From assembly GCF_903645305.1 (NCBI RefSeq), contig NZ_CAHJXO010000001.1:868001-932000 (forward strand): 64,000 nucleotides of DNA, in the 5' to 3' direction. Origin of the DNA: Corynebacterium sp. Marseille-P4321. Lineage in GTDB: Bacteria > Actinomycetota > Actinomycetes > Mycobacteriales > Mycobacteriaceae. This document shows, in pieces, positions 51,816 to 61,022 of this stretch. Made by a program: the position numbers and the translations under genes. The first letter of the stretch is position 1; each line of letters begins with the position of its first letter. The notes beneath the pieces are model-generated. The model was not told the origin of the DNA. It saw only the letters and a program-made list of their open reading frames with translations, and did not search any database.

Positions 51816-54716
51816 GTGCCCGGAAAGCTACGCGTACACGAGTTGGCTAAGCAGCTCGGCGTAACAAGTAAGGAACTGCTCGCCACCCTGAAGGAACAGG
51901 GCGAGTTTGTGAAGACGGCTTCATCCACCATTGAGCCGCCTGTTGTAAAGAAGATGAAGGCCTACTACGAGGCCCAGAACGGCGGTGCGGAGAAGTCCGC
52001 TGAGGCGAAGGAAGAGCCCGCGCCGAAGAAGCCTCCGCTGAAGAAGCCGGGGCAGAACCGCACAGCAGCTCCGAAGCCGGGTGCGGCAAAGACGGCCGCG
52101 CCGAAGCCCGGTGCTGCTAAGTCGGACACCCCGGCTGACAAGGCTGAGAGCGACAAGGCGCAGCCCGCACCGAAGCCGACCCCTGCGGCGCCGAAGCCGC
52201 AGGCGGCAAAACCTGCTGCGCAGGAACCCGCCCCGAAGCCCGGCGCAGCTAAGCCTGGCGCACCGAAGCCCGGGGCCCCTAAGCCTGCAGCGAAACCCGG
52301 CGCAGCCAAGCCGGCAGCAGGCAAGCCGGGTACAGCCAAGCCGGCAGCAGCCAAGCCAGGCGCACCGAAACCTGCGGCGAAGAAGGAAGGCGGCCCGACC
52401 CCGGGTGGCATGCCGCGTCCGATGCCGAAGCCGGGCGGTCGCCCGCGCGTGGCGAACAACCCGTTCTCGTCCAACACCGGTGGGCAGCGTCCGCCGCGCC
52501 CGGGCGGTGGCCGTGGCGGTCAAGGCCAGGGCCAGGGCGGCCAAGGGCAAGGCCAGGGTCAAGGCGGCCCGCGTCCGGGCGGTGCACGCCAGGGCGGCGG
52601 GAAGCGTCCGTCGCCTGCAGATATGGCGGCAGCTCCGTCGCCGACCCAAATGCCGTCGAAGGCGGCTCCGGCTGGCGGTCGCGGTCGCGGCGGCCAGGGC
52701 GGTGGCCGTGGCCGTGGTGGCCAGGGCGGTCCTGGTGGCCCGGGTCGTGGCGGTCCGGGCGGCGGCTTCCGCGGACGCGGCGGTCGTCGTGGCGGCACCG
52801 CGGGTGCTTTCGGGCGTCCGGGTGGTGCACCGGGTAAGCGTCGCAAGTCCAAGGGTCAGAAGAGGGCCGAGTACGAAGAGATGCACAAGCCGAACGTCAT
52901 CGGTGGCGTTCGTCTGCCGGACGGCGGCGGTCAGACCGTGCGCCTGCGCCAGGGTGCAACTCTGAGCGACTTGGCGGAAAAGATTGGTACCGAGGCTTCG
53001 GCGCTCGTGCAGGCGCTGTTCAACCTGGGTGAGATGGTCACCGCGACGCAGTCGGTGTCTGAGGAGACGCTGCAGCTGCTCGGCGCGGAGATCAACTACG
53101 AGGTTGAGATTGTATCGCCGGAGGACGAGGACCGTGAGCTGCTCGAGTCCTTCGACCTGCAGTTCGGCGAGGACGAGGGCGGCGATGAAGCCCTCGAGCA
53201 GCGCCCGCCCGTGGTGTCCGTCATGGGCCACGTCGACCACGGTAAGACCCGCCTTTTGGACACGATCCGTAAGGCGAACGTGGGTAAGGGCGAGGCCGGC
53301 GGCATCACCCAGGGCATCGGCGCCTACCAGACCGAGGTGGAACTCGAGGACGAACCGCGCAAGATCACGTTCCTGGATACCCCGGGCCACGAGGCGTTTA
53401 CCGCGATGCGTGCCCGCGGCGCGAAGTCGACCGACTTGGCCATCCTGGTGGTCGCGGCGGACGACGGCGTGATGCCGCAGACCGTTGAGGCGATCAACCA
53501 CGCCAAGGCGGCTGAGCTGCCGATCGTGGTTGCGGTGAATAAGGTGGATAAGCCTGAGGCACAGCCGGACAAGATCCGCGGTCAGCTCACCGAGTACGGC
53601 CTCATCCCGGAGGAGTACGGCGGCGACACGATGTTCATCGACATCTCCGCGAAGCAGGGGCAGGGTATCGACGAGCTCTTGGAGGCCGTCCTGCTCACCG
53701 CAGACGCGGCGCTCGAGCTCACCGCTAACCCGGACATGGATGCCCAGGGTCTGGCTATCGAGTCGCACCTGGACCGTGGCCGCGGCCCGGTGTCTACCGT
53801 CATCGTGCAGCGCGGTACCTTGCGCGTCGGCGACTCCATCGTGGTCGGCGGCAACTTTGGTCGCGTGCGTCGCATGCTCGACGAGTGGGGCCAGGACGTT
53901 GAAGAAGCTGGCCCGTCCCGTCCGGTGCAGGTCCAGGGTCTCAACGGCGTGCCGGGCCCGGGCGACAACCTGCTCGTGGTGGAGGACGACCGTGTTGCCC
54001 GCCAGATCGCGGCGCAGCGCGACGCCCGCCACCGGGCGGCGATGCAGGCTCGCACCAAGAAGCGTGTCTCCCTGGAGAACCTGGATCAGGCGCTCAAGGA
54101 GACGAGCCAGCTCAACCTCATCCTCAAGGGCGACAACGCGGGTTCCGTGGAGGCGCTCGAGGAGGCGCTTCTGGGCATCGAGGTCGACGACGAGGTCGAG
54201 GTGAACATCATCGACCGCGGTGTCGGTGCGATCACCCAGACCAATGTCACCCTGGCCGCCGCGTCGGATGCTGTGATCATCGGCTTCAACGTCCGTGCGG
54301 ACGGCAAGGCGACCGAGGAAGCGAACAACGAGGGTGTGGAGATCCGCTACTACTCGGTGATCTACAACGTCATCGAGGATGTGGAGAACGCGCTCAGGGG
54401 CATGCTCAAGCCGATCTACGAGGAGCGCGATCTGGGCGAGGCGGAGATCCGCCAGATCTTCAAGGCGTCCGCCGTCGGCCTCATCGCCGGTTGCATGGTC
54501 ACCGAGGGCAAGGTCAAGCGGGGCGCGAAGGTGCGCCTCGTGCGCGACGGCAACGTTGTCACCCCGGACGCGACGATCGACTCGCTGCGCCGCGAGAAGG
54601 ACGACGTCACCGAGGTGGCGAAGGGTTACGAGTGCGGTATGGTCCTGTCCTACCCGGACATCCAGACCGGCGACCTCATCCAGAGCTACGAGATGGTGGA
54701 AGTGCCGCGCGATTAA
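51816..54716 (+). CDS. infB: Translation initiation factor IF-2
   Basis: GTPase that brings initiator tRNA to the ribosome. The 966-residue product starts with the IF2 N-terminal module ([40 protein letters not shown]), then about 300 low-complexity residues: Pro/Lys/Ala repeats (KPGAAKPAA type) to about 215, then Gly/Arg/Gln-rich to about 345. The conserved core follows: a second N-module ([25 protein letters not shown]), G1 GHVDHGKT near residue 470, [19 protein letters not shown], and domains II-IV ending [24 protein letters not shown] start behind AAAGAGGAG. Such long disordered N-termini are usual in actinobacteria. Confidence 0.97.
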   Translation: MPGKLRVHELAKQLGVTSKELLATLKEQGEFVKTASSTIEPPVVKKMKAYYEAQNGGAEKSAEAKEEPAPKKPPLKKPGQNRTAAPKPGAAKTAAPKPGAAKSDTPADKAESDKAQPAPKPTPAAPKPQAAKPAAQEPAPKPGAAKPGAPKPGAPKPAAKPGAAKPAAGKPGTAKPAAAKPGAPKPAAKKEGGPTPGGMPRPMPKPGGRPRVANNPFSSNTGGQRPPRPGGGRGGQGQGQGGQGQGQGQGGPRPGGARQGGGKRPSPADMAAAPSPTQMPSKAAPAGGRGRGGQGGGRGRGGQGGPGGPGRGGPGGGFRGRGGRRGGTAGAFGRPGGAPGKRRKSKGQKRAEYEEMHKPNVIGGVRLPDGGGQTVRLRQGATLSDLAEKIGTEASALVQALFNLGEMVTATQSVSEETLQLLGAEINYEVEIVSPEDEDRELLESFDLQFGEDEGGDEALEQRPPVVSVMGHVDHGKTRLLDTIRKANVGKGEAGGITQGIGAYQTEVELEDEPRKITFLDTPGHEAFTAMRARGAKSTDLAILVVAADDGVMPQTVEAINHAKAAELPIVVAVNKVDKPEAQPDKIRGQLTEYGLIPEEYGGDTMFIDISAKQGQGIDELLEAVLLTADAALELTANPDMDAQGLAIESHLDRGRGPVSTVIVQRGTLRVGDSIVVGGNFGRVRRMLDEWGQDVEEAGPSRPVQVQGLNGVPGPGDNLLVVEDDRVARQIAAQRDARHRAAMQARTKKRVSLENLDQALKETSQLNLILKGDNAGSVEALEEALLGIEVDDEVEVNIIDRGVGAITQTNVTLAAASDAVIIGFNVRADGKATEEANNEGVEIRYYSVIYNVIEDVENALRGMLKPIYEERDLGEAEIRQIFKASAVGLIAGCMVTEGKVKRGAKVRLVRDGNVVTPDATIDSLRREKDDVTEVAKGYECGMVLSYPDIQTGDLIQSYEMVEVPRD

Positions 54717-54753
54717 TCAGGCGGCAGCGAAACGTCGTAAAGCAAAATGCCCC

Positions 54754-54780
54754 GAACCCCGCCTCGAGCAGGCGGGGTTC
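54754..54780 (+). terminator. Hairpin after infB
   Basis: Perfect 11-bp stem GAACCCCGCCT (54754-54764) and AGGCGGGGTTC (54770-54780) with a 5-nt loop; no U run follows, so termination may be partial. Confidence 0.7.
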
Positions 54781-54786
54781 GCCCAT

Positions 54787-54792
54787 TACACT
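54787..54792 (+). promoter_or_regulatory. Possible rbfA -10 box
   Basis: TACACT just after the infB hairpin, about 30 nt before ATG 54822, which has a normal AAGGAG ribosome site; this transcript would not be leaderless. Confidence 0.45.
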
Positions 54793-54821
54793 GTGAGAAG
54801 TTTTGAAACGAAGGAGTTGAC

Positions 54822-55262
54822 ATGGCAGACAACCCCCGCGCGCAGCGGCTGGCCAAGCAGATTCAGACCATCGTCGCGCAGGCGATCGAGCGCGAGATCA
54901 AGGACCCGCGTCTCGAGCTGGTCACTGTCACCGACGTGCGCGTGACCGGTGATCTGCACGATGCCACCGTGTACTACACGGTGCGCGGGCGCGACATCAA
55001 CGACGAGCCGGATTACGACCAGGCCGCGGAGGCGCTCAACCGCGCCCGCGGGCAGATCCGCAAGATTGTCGGCGATCAGCTCTCCGTGCGCTTCACGCCC
55101 ACGATCACCTTCGAACGCGACCAGGTGCCGGAGGCCTCCGCGCACATGGAGGAGCTGCTCAACCGCGCCCGCGCGCGCGACGAGGAGCTGGCGAAGCTGC
55201 GCGCCAACGCGAAGCCGGCTGGCGACGCGGACCCGTACAAGCGCTCTGGCGAGGAGGACTAG
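54822..55262 (+). CDS. rbfA: Ribosome-binding factor A
   Basis: Binds the 30S subunit and assists 16S rRNA 5' maturation and cold adaptation. The 146-residue product has the KH-like fold motifs: [45 protein letters not shown] at the start, [22 protein letters not shown] and [31 protein letters not shown]. The final 25 residues are a hydrophilic extension. A good ribosome site AAGGAG precedes it. nrnA begins one base after the stop, so the two are translated together. Confidence 0.95.
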   Translation: MADNPRAQRLAKQIQTIVAQAIEREIKDPRLELVTVTDVRVTGDLHDATVYYTVRGRDINDEPDYDQAAEALNRARGQIRKIVGDQLSVRFTPTITFERDQVPEASAHMEELLNRARARDEELAKLRANAKPAGDADPYKRSGEED

Positions 55263-55263
55263 G

Positions 55264-56262
55264 GTGCCGAAGGCATCACTGTTCCCGGAGGCGCATGACG
55301 AGTTCGCGTCGGCTGCGGACCTGTTGCGCGCCCAGGGCGAGGTGGCCGTAGTCGCCCACGTGCGCCCCGACGCCGACGCGGTCGGTTCCGCCTGCGCGCT
55401 CGCGGCCGGGCTGAACCAGATCGGCGTGCAGGCCAAGGCGTACATCGGCCAACCCTTGCCGCACTCCGCGAATTTGCGCACCGTGCCGGGCGTGGAGGAC
55501 ATCGCGTACGGCGACCCGGTGCCGGCCGGGGCGTTTGTGGTGACGGTGGACTGCGCTTCCATCGACCGTACCGGCGGCCACCAGGAGCTCATCGAAGCGG
55601 ACCCGTCACGCGTGCTGGTCATCGACCACCACGCCACCAACCCGGGCTTCGGCGGGCACAACCTGATCGTGGAGTCCGAATCCACCACCGCGATGGTGCG
55701 CGAGCTGTTTTTCCACCTGGGCGTGGAGCTGGACTACGAGCTGGCGTACCAACTGTACGCGGGCCTGGTTACGGACACTGGCAGCTTCAGGTGGGGCACG
55801 CCGCGCATGCACGTGCTCGCCGCGGAGCTCATGGCGCACGGGTTGAACACGCGCCAGATCGCGCTCGATCTCATGGACACGATGAGCGCGGTGGACCTGC
55901 AGCTCATGGGCGCGGTGCTTGCGGAGACGCAGGTGCTGCCGGTGAAGGGGCTGACACTTGCGATCATCACCATCGCCACCCCGGTTCTGGCGCGGATGAG
56001 CCAGACCACGGTGGAGGCGATCATCGATTACGCTCGCTCGCTCGAGGGCACCGACGTGGGTGTGGTGTTCAAGGAACAGGCACCCGGCTACTGGGCGGCG
56101 TCGTTGCGCTCGACTGCTATCGACGCTTCCGCAGTGGCCAAGACCCTCGGCGGCGGCGGCCACCACGCCGCTGCTGGCTATTCTGCCGCGGGGCGCAGGG
56201 AGGACATTGTGCGCGCGCTTGTCGACGCCCTGCCGGACACCACCGCCCCCGCGAACGCATGA
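55264..56262 (+). CDS. nrnA: DHH-family oligoribonuclease / pAp phosphatase NrnA
   Basis: Degrades short RNA (and c-di-nucleotide products) and dephosphorylates 3'-phosphoadenosine 5'-phosphate. The 332-residue product has the DHH motifs: VAHVRPDADAVGSACALA (motif I), VVTVDCASIDRTG (II), VLVIDHHATN (III, the DHH itself), GLVTDTGSFRW (IV) and the DHHA1 domain with LGGGGHHAAAGYS. GTG 55264 lies just after the rbfA stop; the frame is open upstream inside rbfA but that part is not conserved. Its TGA overlaps the next ATG (ATGA). Same order as in mycobacteria. Confidence 0.92.
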   Translation: MPKASLFPEAHDEFASAADLLRAQGEVAVVAHVRPDADAVGSACALAAGLNQIGVQAKAYIGQPLPHSANLRTVPGVEDIAYGDPVPAGAFVVTVDCASIDRTGGHQELIEADPSRVLVIDHHATNPGFGGHNLIVESESTTAMVRELFFHLGVELDYELAYQLYAGLVTDTGSFRWGTPRMHVLAAELMAHGLNTRQIALDLMDTMSAVDLQLMGAVLAETQVLPVKGLTLAIITIATPVLARMSQTTVEAIIDYARSLEGTDVGVVFKEQAPGYWAASLRSTAIDASAVAKTLGGGGHHAAAGYSAAGRREDIVRALVDALPDTTAPANA

Positions 56263-57605
56263 CGGGGCAGGGAAGTGGGCGGCAAGCGGCCGCTGCGTCG
56301 CCAAGCGCGCGCGACATCCTCGCGCTCGCGCTTCCTGCGCTGGGCGTGCTCGCGGCGATGCCGCTGTACCTGCTGCTGGATACCGCCGTGGTGGGCCGGC
56401 TTGGTACCGCGCAGCTCGCGGCACTCGCCGCCGGCACCGCGATCCAGTCAACGGTGACCACCCAGCTGACGTTTCTTTCCTACGGCACGACGGCGCGCAG
56501 CTCGCGCTTCTTCGGGCAGGGCAGGCGCGACAAGGCCGTCGCGGAGGGCGTGCAGGCCACGTGGGTGGCGCTTGGCGTCGGCGCGCTGCTGGGGCTGGTG
56601 GTGTGGGTGTTCGCCCAGCCGCTCGCGCAGATGCTCGCTGGCGACTATGAGACCTCGGTGCGCTCCGCGCAGTGGCTTCGCGTGTCCGCGTTCGCCATCC
56701 CGCTGACGCTGACCATCATGGCCGGCAACGGCTGGATGCGCGGCGTGCAGAACACGCGCCGGCCGTTCCTGTTCACGCTCGCAGGCGTGATCCCGGGCGC
56801 GGCCGCGCTGCCGGTGTTGGTGGACCGCTTCGGCCTGGTCGGCTCCGCGTGGGCGAACCTGCTCGGCATGGGGATCACCTCGGCGCTGTTCGTGGTGCAC
56901 CTCGTGCGTGAGCACGGCGCGTACTCCGGCGATTGGGCGCCGCGATGGTATGTGATCCGCGAGCAACTGGTGCTCGGCCGCGACTTGATTTTGCGCTCGC
57001 TGTCCTTCCAGATCTCGCTGCTCGCGGCCGCAGCGGTTGCGGGCCGTTTCGGCGTGGTGGCGCTCGCCGCCCACCAGCTCATGTTGCAGCTGTGGAACTT
57101 CCTCACGCTCGTGCTCGACTCGCTGGCGATTGCCGCGCAGACGCTCACCGGTTCCGCGCTCGGCCGCGGTGGCGCCGCTCAGGCGCGCGCGGTGGGCGTG
57201 AAGACGGTGCAGTACTCCATGGTGTTCTCCGTCGTGCTTGCCGCCGTGTTCGCGCTGTTCGGCACACAGATTCAGTCGATCTTCACCCGAGACGACGCGG
57301 TGATCGACGCGCTCGGTGTGCCGTGGTGGCTGCTCATCGCCATGATCGTGCTCGGCGGCGTGGTTTTCGCGCTTGACGGCGTGCTGCTAGGCGCCGCCGA
57401 CGCCGCGTTCCTGCGCAACCTCACGCTGTTCTCCCTGCTTGGTGTGGCGCTGCCTATCATCCTGGCGTCCTACGCATTCGGCTGGGGGCTCACCGGTATC
57501 TGGGTGGGGCAGCTGGGCCAGGTGCTCGCACGCTTGGTGGGCGTGGTGTGGCGCTTTAACTCGATGAAGTGGGCTGAAAACGCGCTCGCGGATGGTAGGA
57601 ATTAA
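56259..57605 (+). CDS. dinF: MATE family efflux protein (DinF-like)
   Basis: Predicted multidrug/Na+ or H+ antiporter with about 12 membrane helices, 448 residues. Typical MATE features are two homologous six-helix halves, with LALPALGVLAAMPLYLLLDTAVVGRLGTAQLAALA opening the first and LSFQISLLAAAAVAGRFGVVALAAHQLMLQLWN opening the second. It lies at the position of dinF in mycobacteria (after the DHH phosphoesterase), so I use that name, though no SOS box is visible. ATG 56259 overlaps the nrnA stop. It ends 5 nt before the next ribosome site, continuing the operon. Confidence 0.88.
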   Translation: MTGQGSGRQAAAASPSARDILALALPALGVLAAMPLYLLLDTAVVGRLGTAQLAALAAGTAIQSTVTTQLTFLSYGTTARSSRFFGQGRRDKAVAEGVQATWVALGVGALLGLVVWVFAQPLAQMLAGDYETSVRSAQWLRVSAFAIPLTLTIMAGNGWMRGVQNTRRPFLFTLAGVIPGAAALPVLVDRFGLVGSAWANLLGMGITSALFVVHLVREHGAYSGDWAPRWYVIREQLVLGRDLILRSLSFQISLLAAAAVAGRFGVVALAAHQLMLQLWNFLTLVLDSLAIAAQTLTGSALGRGGAAQARAVGVKTVQYSMVFSVVLAAVFALFGTQIQSIFTRDDAVIDALGVPWWLLIAMIVLGGVVFALDGVLLGAADAAFLRNLTLFSLLGVALPIILASYAFGWGLTGIWVGQLGQVLARLVGVVWRFNSMKWAENALADGRN

Positions 57606-57609
57606 GGCC

Positions 57610-58410
57610 ATGACCACCACCCTTTGGGCGGTGAGCGACCTGCACGCCGCGGTAAAGCTCAACGGCCCGCAAATCGACGCGATTCAACCGCGCGACCCGT
57701 CTGACTGGCTCATCGTGGCCGGCGACGTGGCGGAGCGGCCCGAGCTCATCGTGCAAGTGATGAAGCAGCTCGCGGAACGCTTCGACACCGTGGTGTGGGT
57801 GCCGGGCAACCACGAGCTGTTCTGCAAGTCCACCGACCGGCACCGTGGGCGCGACAAGTACGCCTACCTGGTGCAGGCGATGCGCGGCATTGGGGTGGTT
57901 ACCCCGGAGGACCGCTACCCGGTTTTCGGCGGGGTGACCATCTGCCCGCTGTTCACGCTCTACGATTACTCGTTCCGCGCCCGCCACCTCTCCGTCGAAG
58001 ACGCGGTGGCCGCCGCGAAAGAGAAGAACGTGATGATGACGGACGAGTTTGCCATCGCCCCGTTCGTCGACGTGCGCGCCTGGTGTTGGGACCGCCTGGC
58101 CTACACCACGAAGCGGCTTTCGCGTATCGACGGGCCCACGGTGCTGGTAAACCACTGGCCGCTCGTGCACGAGCCGGTGGAACAAATGATGTGGTCTGAG
58201 ATCGCGCTGTGGTGCGGCACCCGGCACACCCGGACGTGGGCGCAGCGCTACAACGCTCAGGCCGTGGTCTACGGCCACCTGCACCTGCCGGGTGTGACCA
58301 CCGTGGACGGGGTGGACCACATCGAGGTCTCACTCGGTTACCCGCGCGAGTGGCAGCACCGCGGCCACGACATCGCGTTCCCGTACCCGGTGATGGAGGT
58401 GGAGCAGTGA
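57610..58410 (+). CDS. pptH: Metallophosphoesterase, PptH-like 4'-phosphopantetheinyl hydrolase
   Basis: Calcineurin-like phosphoesterase of 266 residues. Metal motifs: WAVSDLHAAV (DxH), VAGDVAE (GD), WVPGNHELF (GNHE), a His in VNHWPLVHEP and GHLH in VYGHLHLPG. In Mycobacterium tuberculosis the homologous gene next to pptT (Rv2795c) was shown to remove phosphopantetheine from carrier proteins, opposing PptT; I apply that here by position and fold. Start at ATG 57610 with GGTAGGA upstream (57596-57602); a GTG/ATG further upstream would overlap dinF. Its TGA overlaps the pptT ATG by one base. Confidence 0.85.
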   Translation: MTTTLWAVSDLHAAVKLNGPQIDAIQPRDPSDWLIVAGDVAERPELIVQVMKQLAERFDTVVWVPGNHELFCKSTDRHRGRDKYAYLVQAMRGIGVVTPEDRYPVFGGVTICPLFTLYDYSFRARHLSVEDAVAAAKEKNVMMTDEFAIAPFVDVRAWCWDRLAYTTKRLSRIDGPTVLVNHWPLVHEPVEQMMWSEIALWCGTRHTRTWAQRYNAQAVVYGHLHLPGVTTVDGVDHIEVSLGYPREWQHRGHDIAFPYPVMEVEQ

Positions 58411-59063
58411 TGCAGGACGTTTCCCTGTTCCCGCCGGAAGCCCGGTGCGTGTTCTTCCTCACCGACGACGCTGGCGACCTCACCCACTACCGCGACCTCC
58501 ACCCGGATGAGCGCAAGGCGGTCAGCGAAGCCGTCGACGTGCGTAAGGGCGAGTTCGGCGACGCCCGCTGGTGCGCCCACGAGGCGCTCAAGGAACTCGG
58601 CGTCGACGCCGCCGGGGCGATCCTGCGCGGCGAGCGCGGCATGCCGATGTGGCCGGCCGGCTTCACCGGCTCGCTCACGCACACCGACGGGCTGCGAGCA
58701 GCGGTGGCCGCGCCGACGCGCCACGTGCGATCCATGGGGCTTGACGCGGAGCCCGCAGAACCACTCCCGGAGGGCGTGCTGGGCTCCATCGCGTCAGACA
58801 CGGAGGCCGCGATGGTGGCGCGGATGCGCGAGCGCGGCCACGCCTGGGCTGACCGGCTGCTGTTCTGCGCGAAGGAAGCCACCTACAAGTGCTGGTACCC
58901 GATGACCAGACGCTGGCTGGATTTCTCCGAGGCGGAGATTGAGATCCGCGCCGACGGCACGTTCGTCTCCCAGCTTTTGGCCCGCCCGGCACCGGTCCAC
59001 GCGTTTGAGGGCCGCTGGGTGGTGCGCGGCGGCTACGTGGTCGCCTCCACCTACGTGCGCTAA
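58410..59063 (+). CDS. pptT: 4'-phosphopantetheinyl transferase PptT (EntD-like)
   Basis: Transfers phosphopantetheine from CoA to acyl and peptidyl carrier proteins, for example the polyketide synthase and FAS-I needed for mycolic and fatty acids. The 217-residue product has VDVRKGEFGDARWCAHEALKELG, LRGERGMPMWPAGFTGSLTHTDG (substrate loop), the Mg-binding Asp-x-Glu in MGLDAEPAEPL and the signature FCAKEATYKCWYPMT (KExxYK), followed by FSEAEI. ATG 58410 gives the conserved beginning (VSLFPPEA). It overlaps pptH by one base, so the opposing enzymes are made from one mRNA. The end of the long + strand run. Confidence 0.9.
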   Translation: MQDVSLFPPEARCVFFLTDDAGDLTHYRDLHPDERKAVSEAVDVRKGEFGDARWCAHEALKELGVDAAGAILRGERGMPMWPAGFTGSLTHTDGLRAAVAAPTRHVRSMGLDAEPAEPLPEGVLGSIASDTEAAMVARMRERGHAWADRLLFCAKEATYKCWYPMTRRWLDFSEAEIEIRADGTFVSQLLARPAPVHAFEGRWVVRGGYVVASTYVR

Positions 59064-59120
59064 GCCGCGCGCGAGCAGCAGCTAGCAGCACCAAGCACCC
59101 AGCAGTTACAGCACTACCAG

Positions 59121-60014
59121 CTACAGCGTCGAGGGCCGCGCCACGAAGGTGGTGGCCAGGCGTTTGCCTTTCTCCTCCACGAGCGCCACCACGCGCCCGT
59201 CGGGTCCCTGCGCCGCGTGCACGCCTTTCAATCCCCGCGGCTCGAGCCACTTACCCATGGCGAGAGCCGAGTACTCGTCCGCGGTGACGCCCAGCACCGG
59301 CCAGGCACGGGTCAGCGCCTCGTCCATGGTGAGCGTCATCTCGGGGCAATCAGCCAGCGCATCCAGGTTGGCGGCGTCGGTGATGGGGAAGGGGCCGACG
59401 CGGAGCCGTCGCAAAGCAATCAAATGCCCCCCGACGCCCAGATCCTCCCCTAAGTCGCGCGCCAACGAGCGGATGTAGGTGCCGGAGGAACAATGCACCT
59501 CAACGTCGACGTCCACGAACTCGCCTGCGCGCCGAATTTCGGCGATGTCGAAGGAATGCACCGTCACCGGCCGCGCCGGAATGTCTACCTCCTCGCCTGC
59601 GCGCGCCAGTTCGTGCGCGCGCCGCCCGTCGATCTTGATCGCGGACACCTTCGACGGCACCTGCATAATCTCGCCCGTCAGCGCCCGCACACCCACACGG
59701 ATCGCTTCCTCGCTCACCCCAGACGCATCTTGCTTATCGACGATTGCCCCTTCCGCATCATCCGTCGCCGTCGAAGCGCCCAAACGGATGGTGGCCGCAT
59801 ACACCTTGTCCAGGCCAACGAGGTGGGCGAGCAGCTTCGTGCCACGTTCGATGCCCGCCACGAGCACACCCGTGGCCATCGGGTCCAGGGTTCCGGCGTG
59901 GCCGACCTTGCGGGTGGAAAACGCCCGGCGCAGGCGGGCCACCACGTCGTGCGATGTCATACCGGCGGGCTTGTCTACCACCACGATGCCGGAGTGGGCG
60001 AGGGGATCGTTCAT
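59121..60014 (-). CDS. truB: tRNA pseudouridine55 synthase TruB
   Basis: Makes the universal pseudouridine in the T-loop of tRNA. The 297-residue product has the catalytic Asp44 in VGHAGTLDPMATGVL, GIVVVDKPAGMTSHDVVARLR at the start, KVYAATIRLG, VPSKVSAIKIDGRRAHELAR, SGTYIRSLARDLGEDLGVG and a C-terminal PUA-like domain. It is divergent from ribF, as commonly seen in actinobacteria. The start at ATG 60014 has CATACT 8 nt upstream, a weaker -10 than those of its neighbours. A copy of the 11-bp word encodes Val-Asp-Lys-Gln in a variable insert. Confidence 0.94.
   Translation of the reverse strand: MNDPLAHSGIVVVDKPAGMTSHDVVARLRRAFSTRKVGHAGTLDPMATGVLVAGIERGTKLLAHLVGLDKVYAATIRLGASTATDDAEGAIVDKQDASGVSEEAIRVGVRALTGEIMQVPSKVSAIKIDGRRAHELARAGEEVDIPARPVTVHSFDIAEIRRAGEFVDVDVEVHCSSGTYIRSLARDLGEDLGVGGHLIALRRLRVGPFPITDAANLDALADCPEMTLTMDEALTRAWPVLGVTADEYSALAMGKWLEPRGLKGVHAAQGPDGRVVALVEEKGKRLATTFVARPSTL
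59732..59742 (+). repeat. GCTTATCGACG word in truB
   Basis: Plus-strand copy opposite the gene, read along truB as Ile-Val-Asp-Lys-Gln; part of the longer TTGCTTATCGACGA form. Confidence 0.82.
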
Positions 60015-60031
60015 ATCTCACGAGTATGCCG

Positions 60032-60037
60032 TAGGGT
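60032..60037 (+). promoter_or_regulatory. -10 box for leaderless ribF transcript
   Basis: TAGGGT lies 7 nt before GTG 60045 and no ribosome site is present; the truB-ribF spacer is 30 bp. Confidence 0.6.
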
Positions 60038-60044
60038 GTTCGCC

Positions 60045-61022
60045 GTGGATATTTTGCGCGGGTTGGCCAGTGTGCCGGAGACGCTCCGGGCGTCCGGCTG
60101 CGTGGTGACCATCGGCGTCTTCGATGGCGTGCACCGCGGCCACCAGCTGCTCATCTCCAAGGCGGTGGAAGTCGCGCGGGCGGCGGGGCTGCCGTGCGTG
60201 GTGATGACGTTTGACCCGCACCCCGTAGAGGTCTTCGCTCCCGAGCAGGCGCCCGCGGCGCTGATGAGCCTGGATGAGCGCGCGAAGCACATCGCTGAGC
60301 TGGGCGTGGATCACCTTTTGGTCATCGATTTCCGCGTGGAGCTCGCCGGCATGAGCCCGCAGCAGTACGTCGAGGACGTGCTGGTTGAACGCATCGACGC
60401 ACGGCACGTGGTGGTGGGGGAGAACTTCACCTTCGGCCGCGACGCCGCGGGAACCTCGCACACCATGGTTGAGCTGGGGCAGCAGGCGGGTATCGACGTT
60501 ACCGTGCTGAGCCTGTTGGAAAACGGCGGCGTGCGCGTGTGCTCAACTGCGATCCGCCAGGAGCTGGCCGGCGGCAACATCACCACCGCCACCGATTTCA
60601 TGGGCCGGCCCTTTTCCGTCGTGGCAGAGGTGGAGCGCGGCGCGGGCCGCGGCGGGCGCGAGCTGGGCTACCCCACGGCGAACCAGTACGTGGAGGATTC
60701 CCGCGCAGTGCCTGCCGACGGCGTGTACGCGGGCTGGTTGACCATCGTCGACGGCGACACCGCAGGACCCATCAAGGGCGACATGGAGCCCGGCGTTGCG
60801 TACCCGGCGGCAATCTCCGTGGGCACGAACCCCACCTTCGGGGACGAGCGCCGCAGCGTGGAGTCCTTCGTGCTGGACCGCGAGGCTGACTTGTACGGGC
60901 GCATCGCGCGCGTGGAGTTCGTGGATAAGGTCCGCGACATGGTGAAGTTCAACTCCGTCGACGAGCTGCTGGAGCACATGGCCCGCGACGTGGCCACCGT
61001 GCGCGATATCTTGGGGGCATGA
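60045..61022 (+). CDS. ribF: Bifunctional riboflavin kinase / FAD synthetase
   Basis: Converts riboflavin to FMN and FMN to FAD. The 325-residue product has the nucleotidyltransferase half with VVTIGVFDGVHRGHQ (HxGH), VVMTFDPHPVEVF, VVVGENFTFGRDAAG, VRVCSTAIRQELAGG, and the kinase half with GRELGYPTANQ (PTAN motif), GVYAGWLTI, AAISVGTNPTFGDERRSVESFVLD and DLYGRIARVEFVDKVRDM. GTG 60045 is set by the conserved start (MDILRGLASVPE) and the leaderless box; the long upstream frame lies opposite truB. The nucleoside hydrolase ATG overlaps its stop. Confidence 0.95.
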   Translation: MDILRGLASVPETLRASGCVVTIGVFDGVHRGHQLLISKAVEVARAAGLPCVVMTFDPHPVEVFAPEQAPAALMSLDERAKHIAELGVDHLLVIDFRVELAGMSPQQYVEDVLVERIDARHVVVGENFTFGRDAAGTSHTMVELGQQAGIDVTVLSLLENGGVRVCSTAIRQELAGGNITTATDFMGRPFSVVAEVERGAGRGGRELGYPTANQYVEDSRAVPADGVYAGWLTIVDGDTAGPIKGDMEPGVAYPAAISVGTNPTFGDERRSVESFVLDREADLYGRIARVEFVDKVRDMVKFNSVDELLEHMARDVATVRDILGA

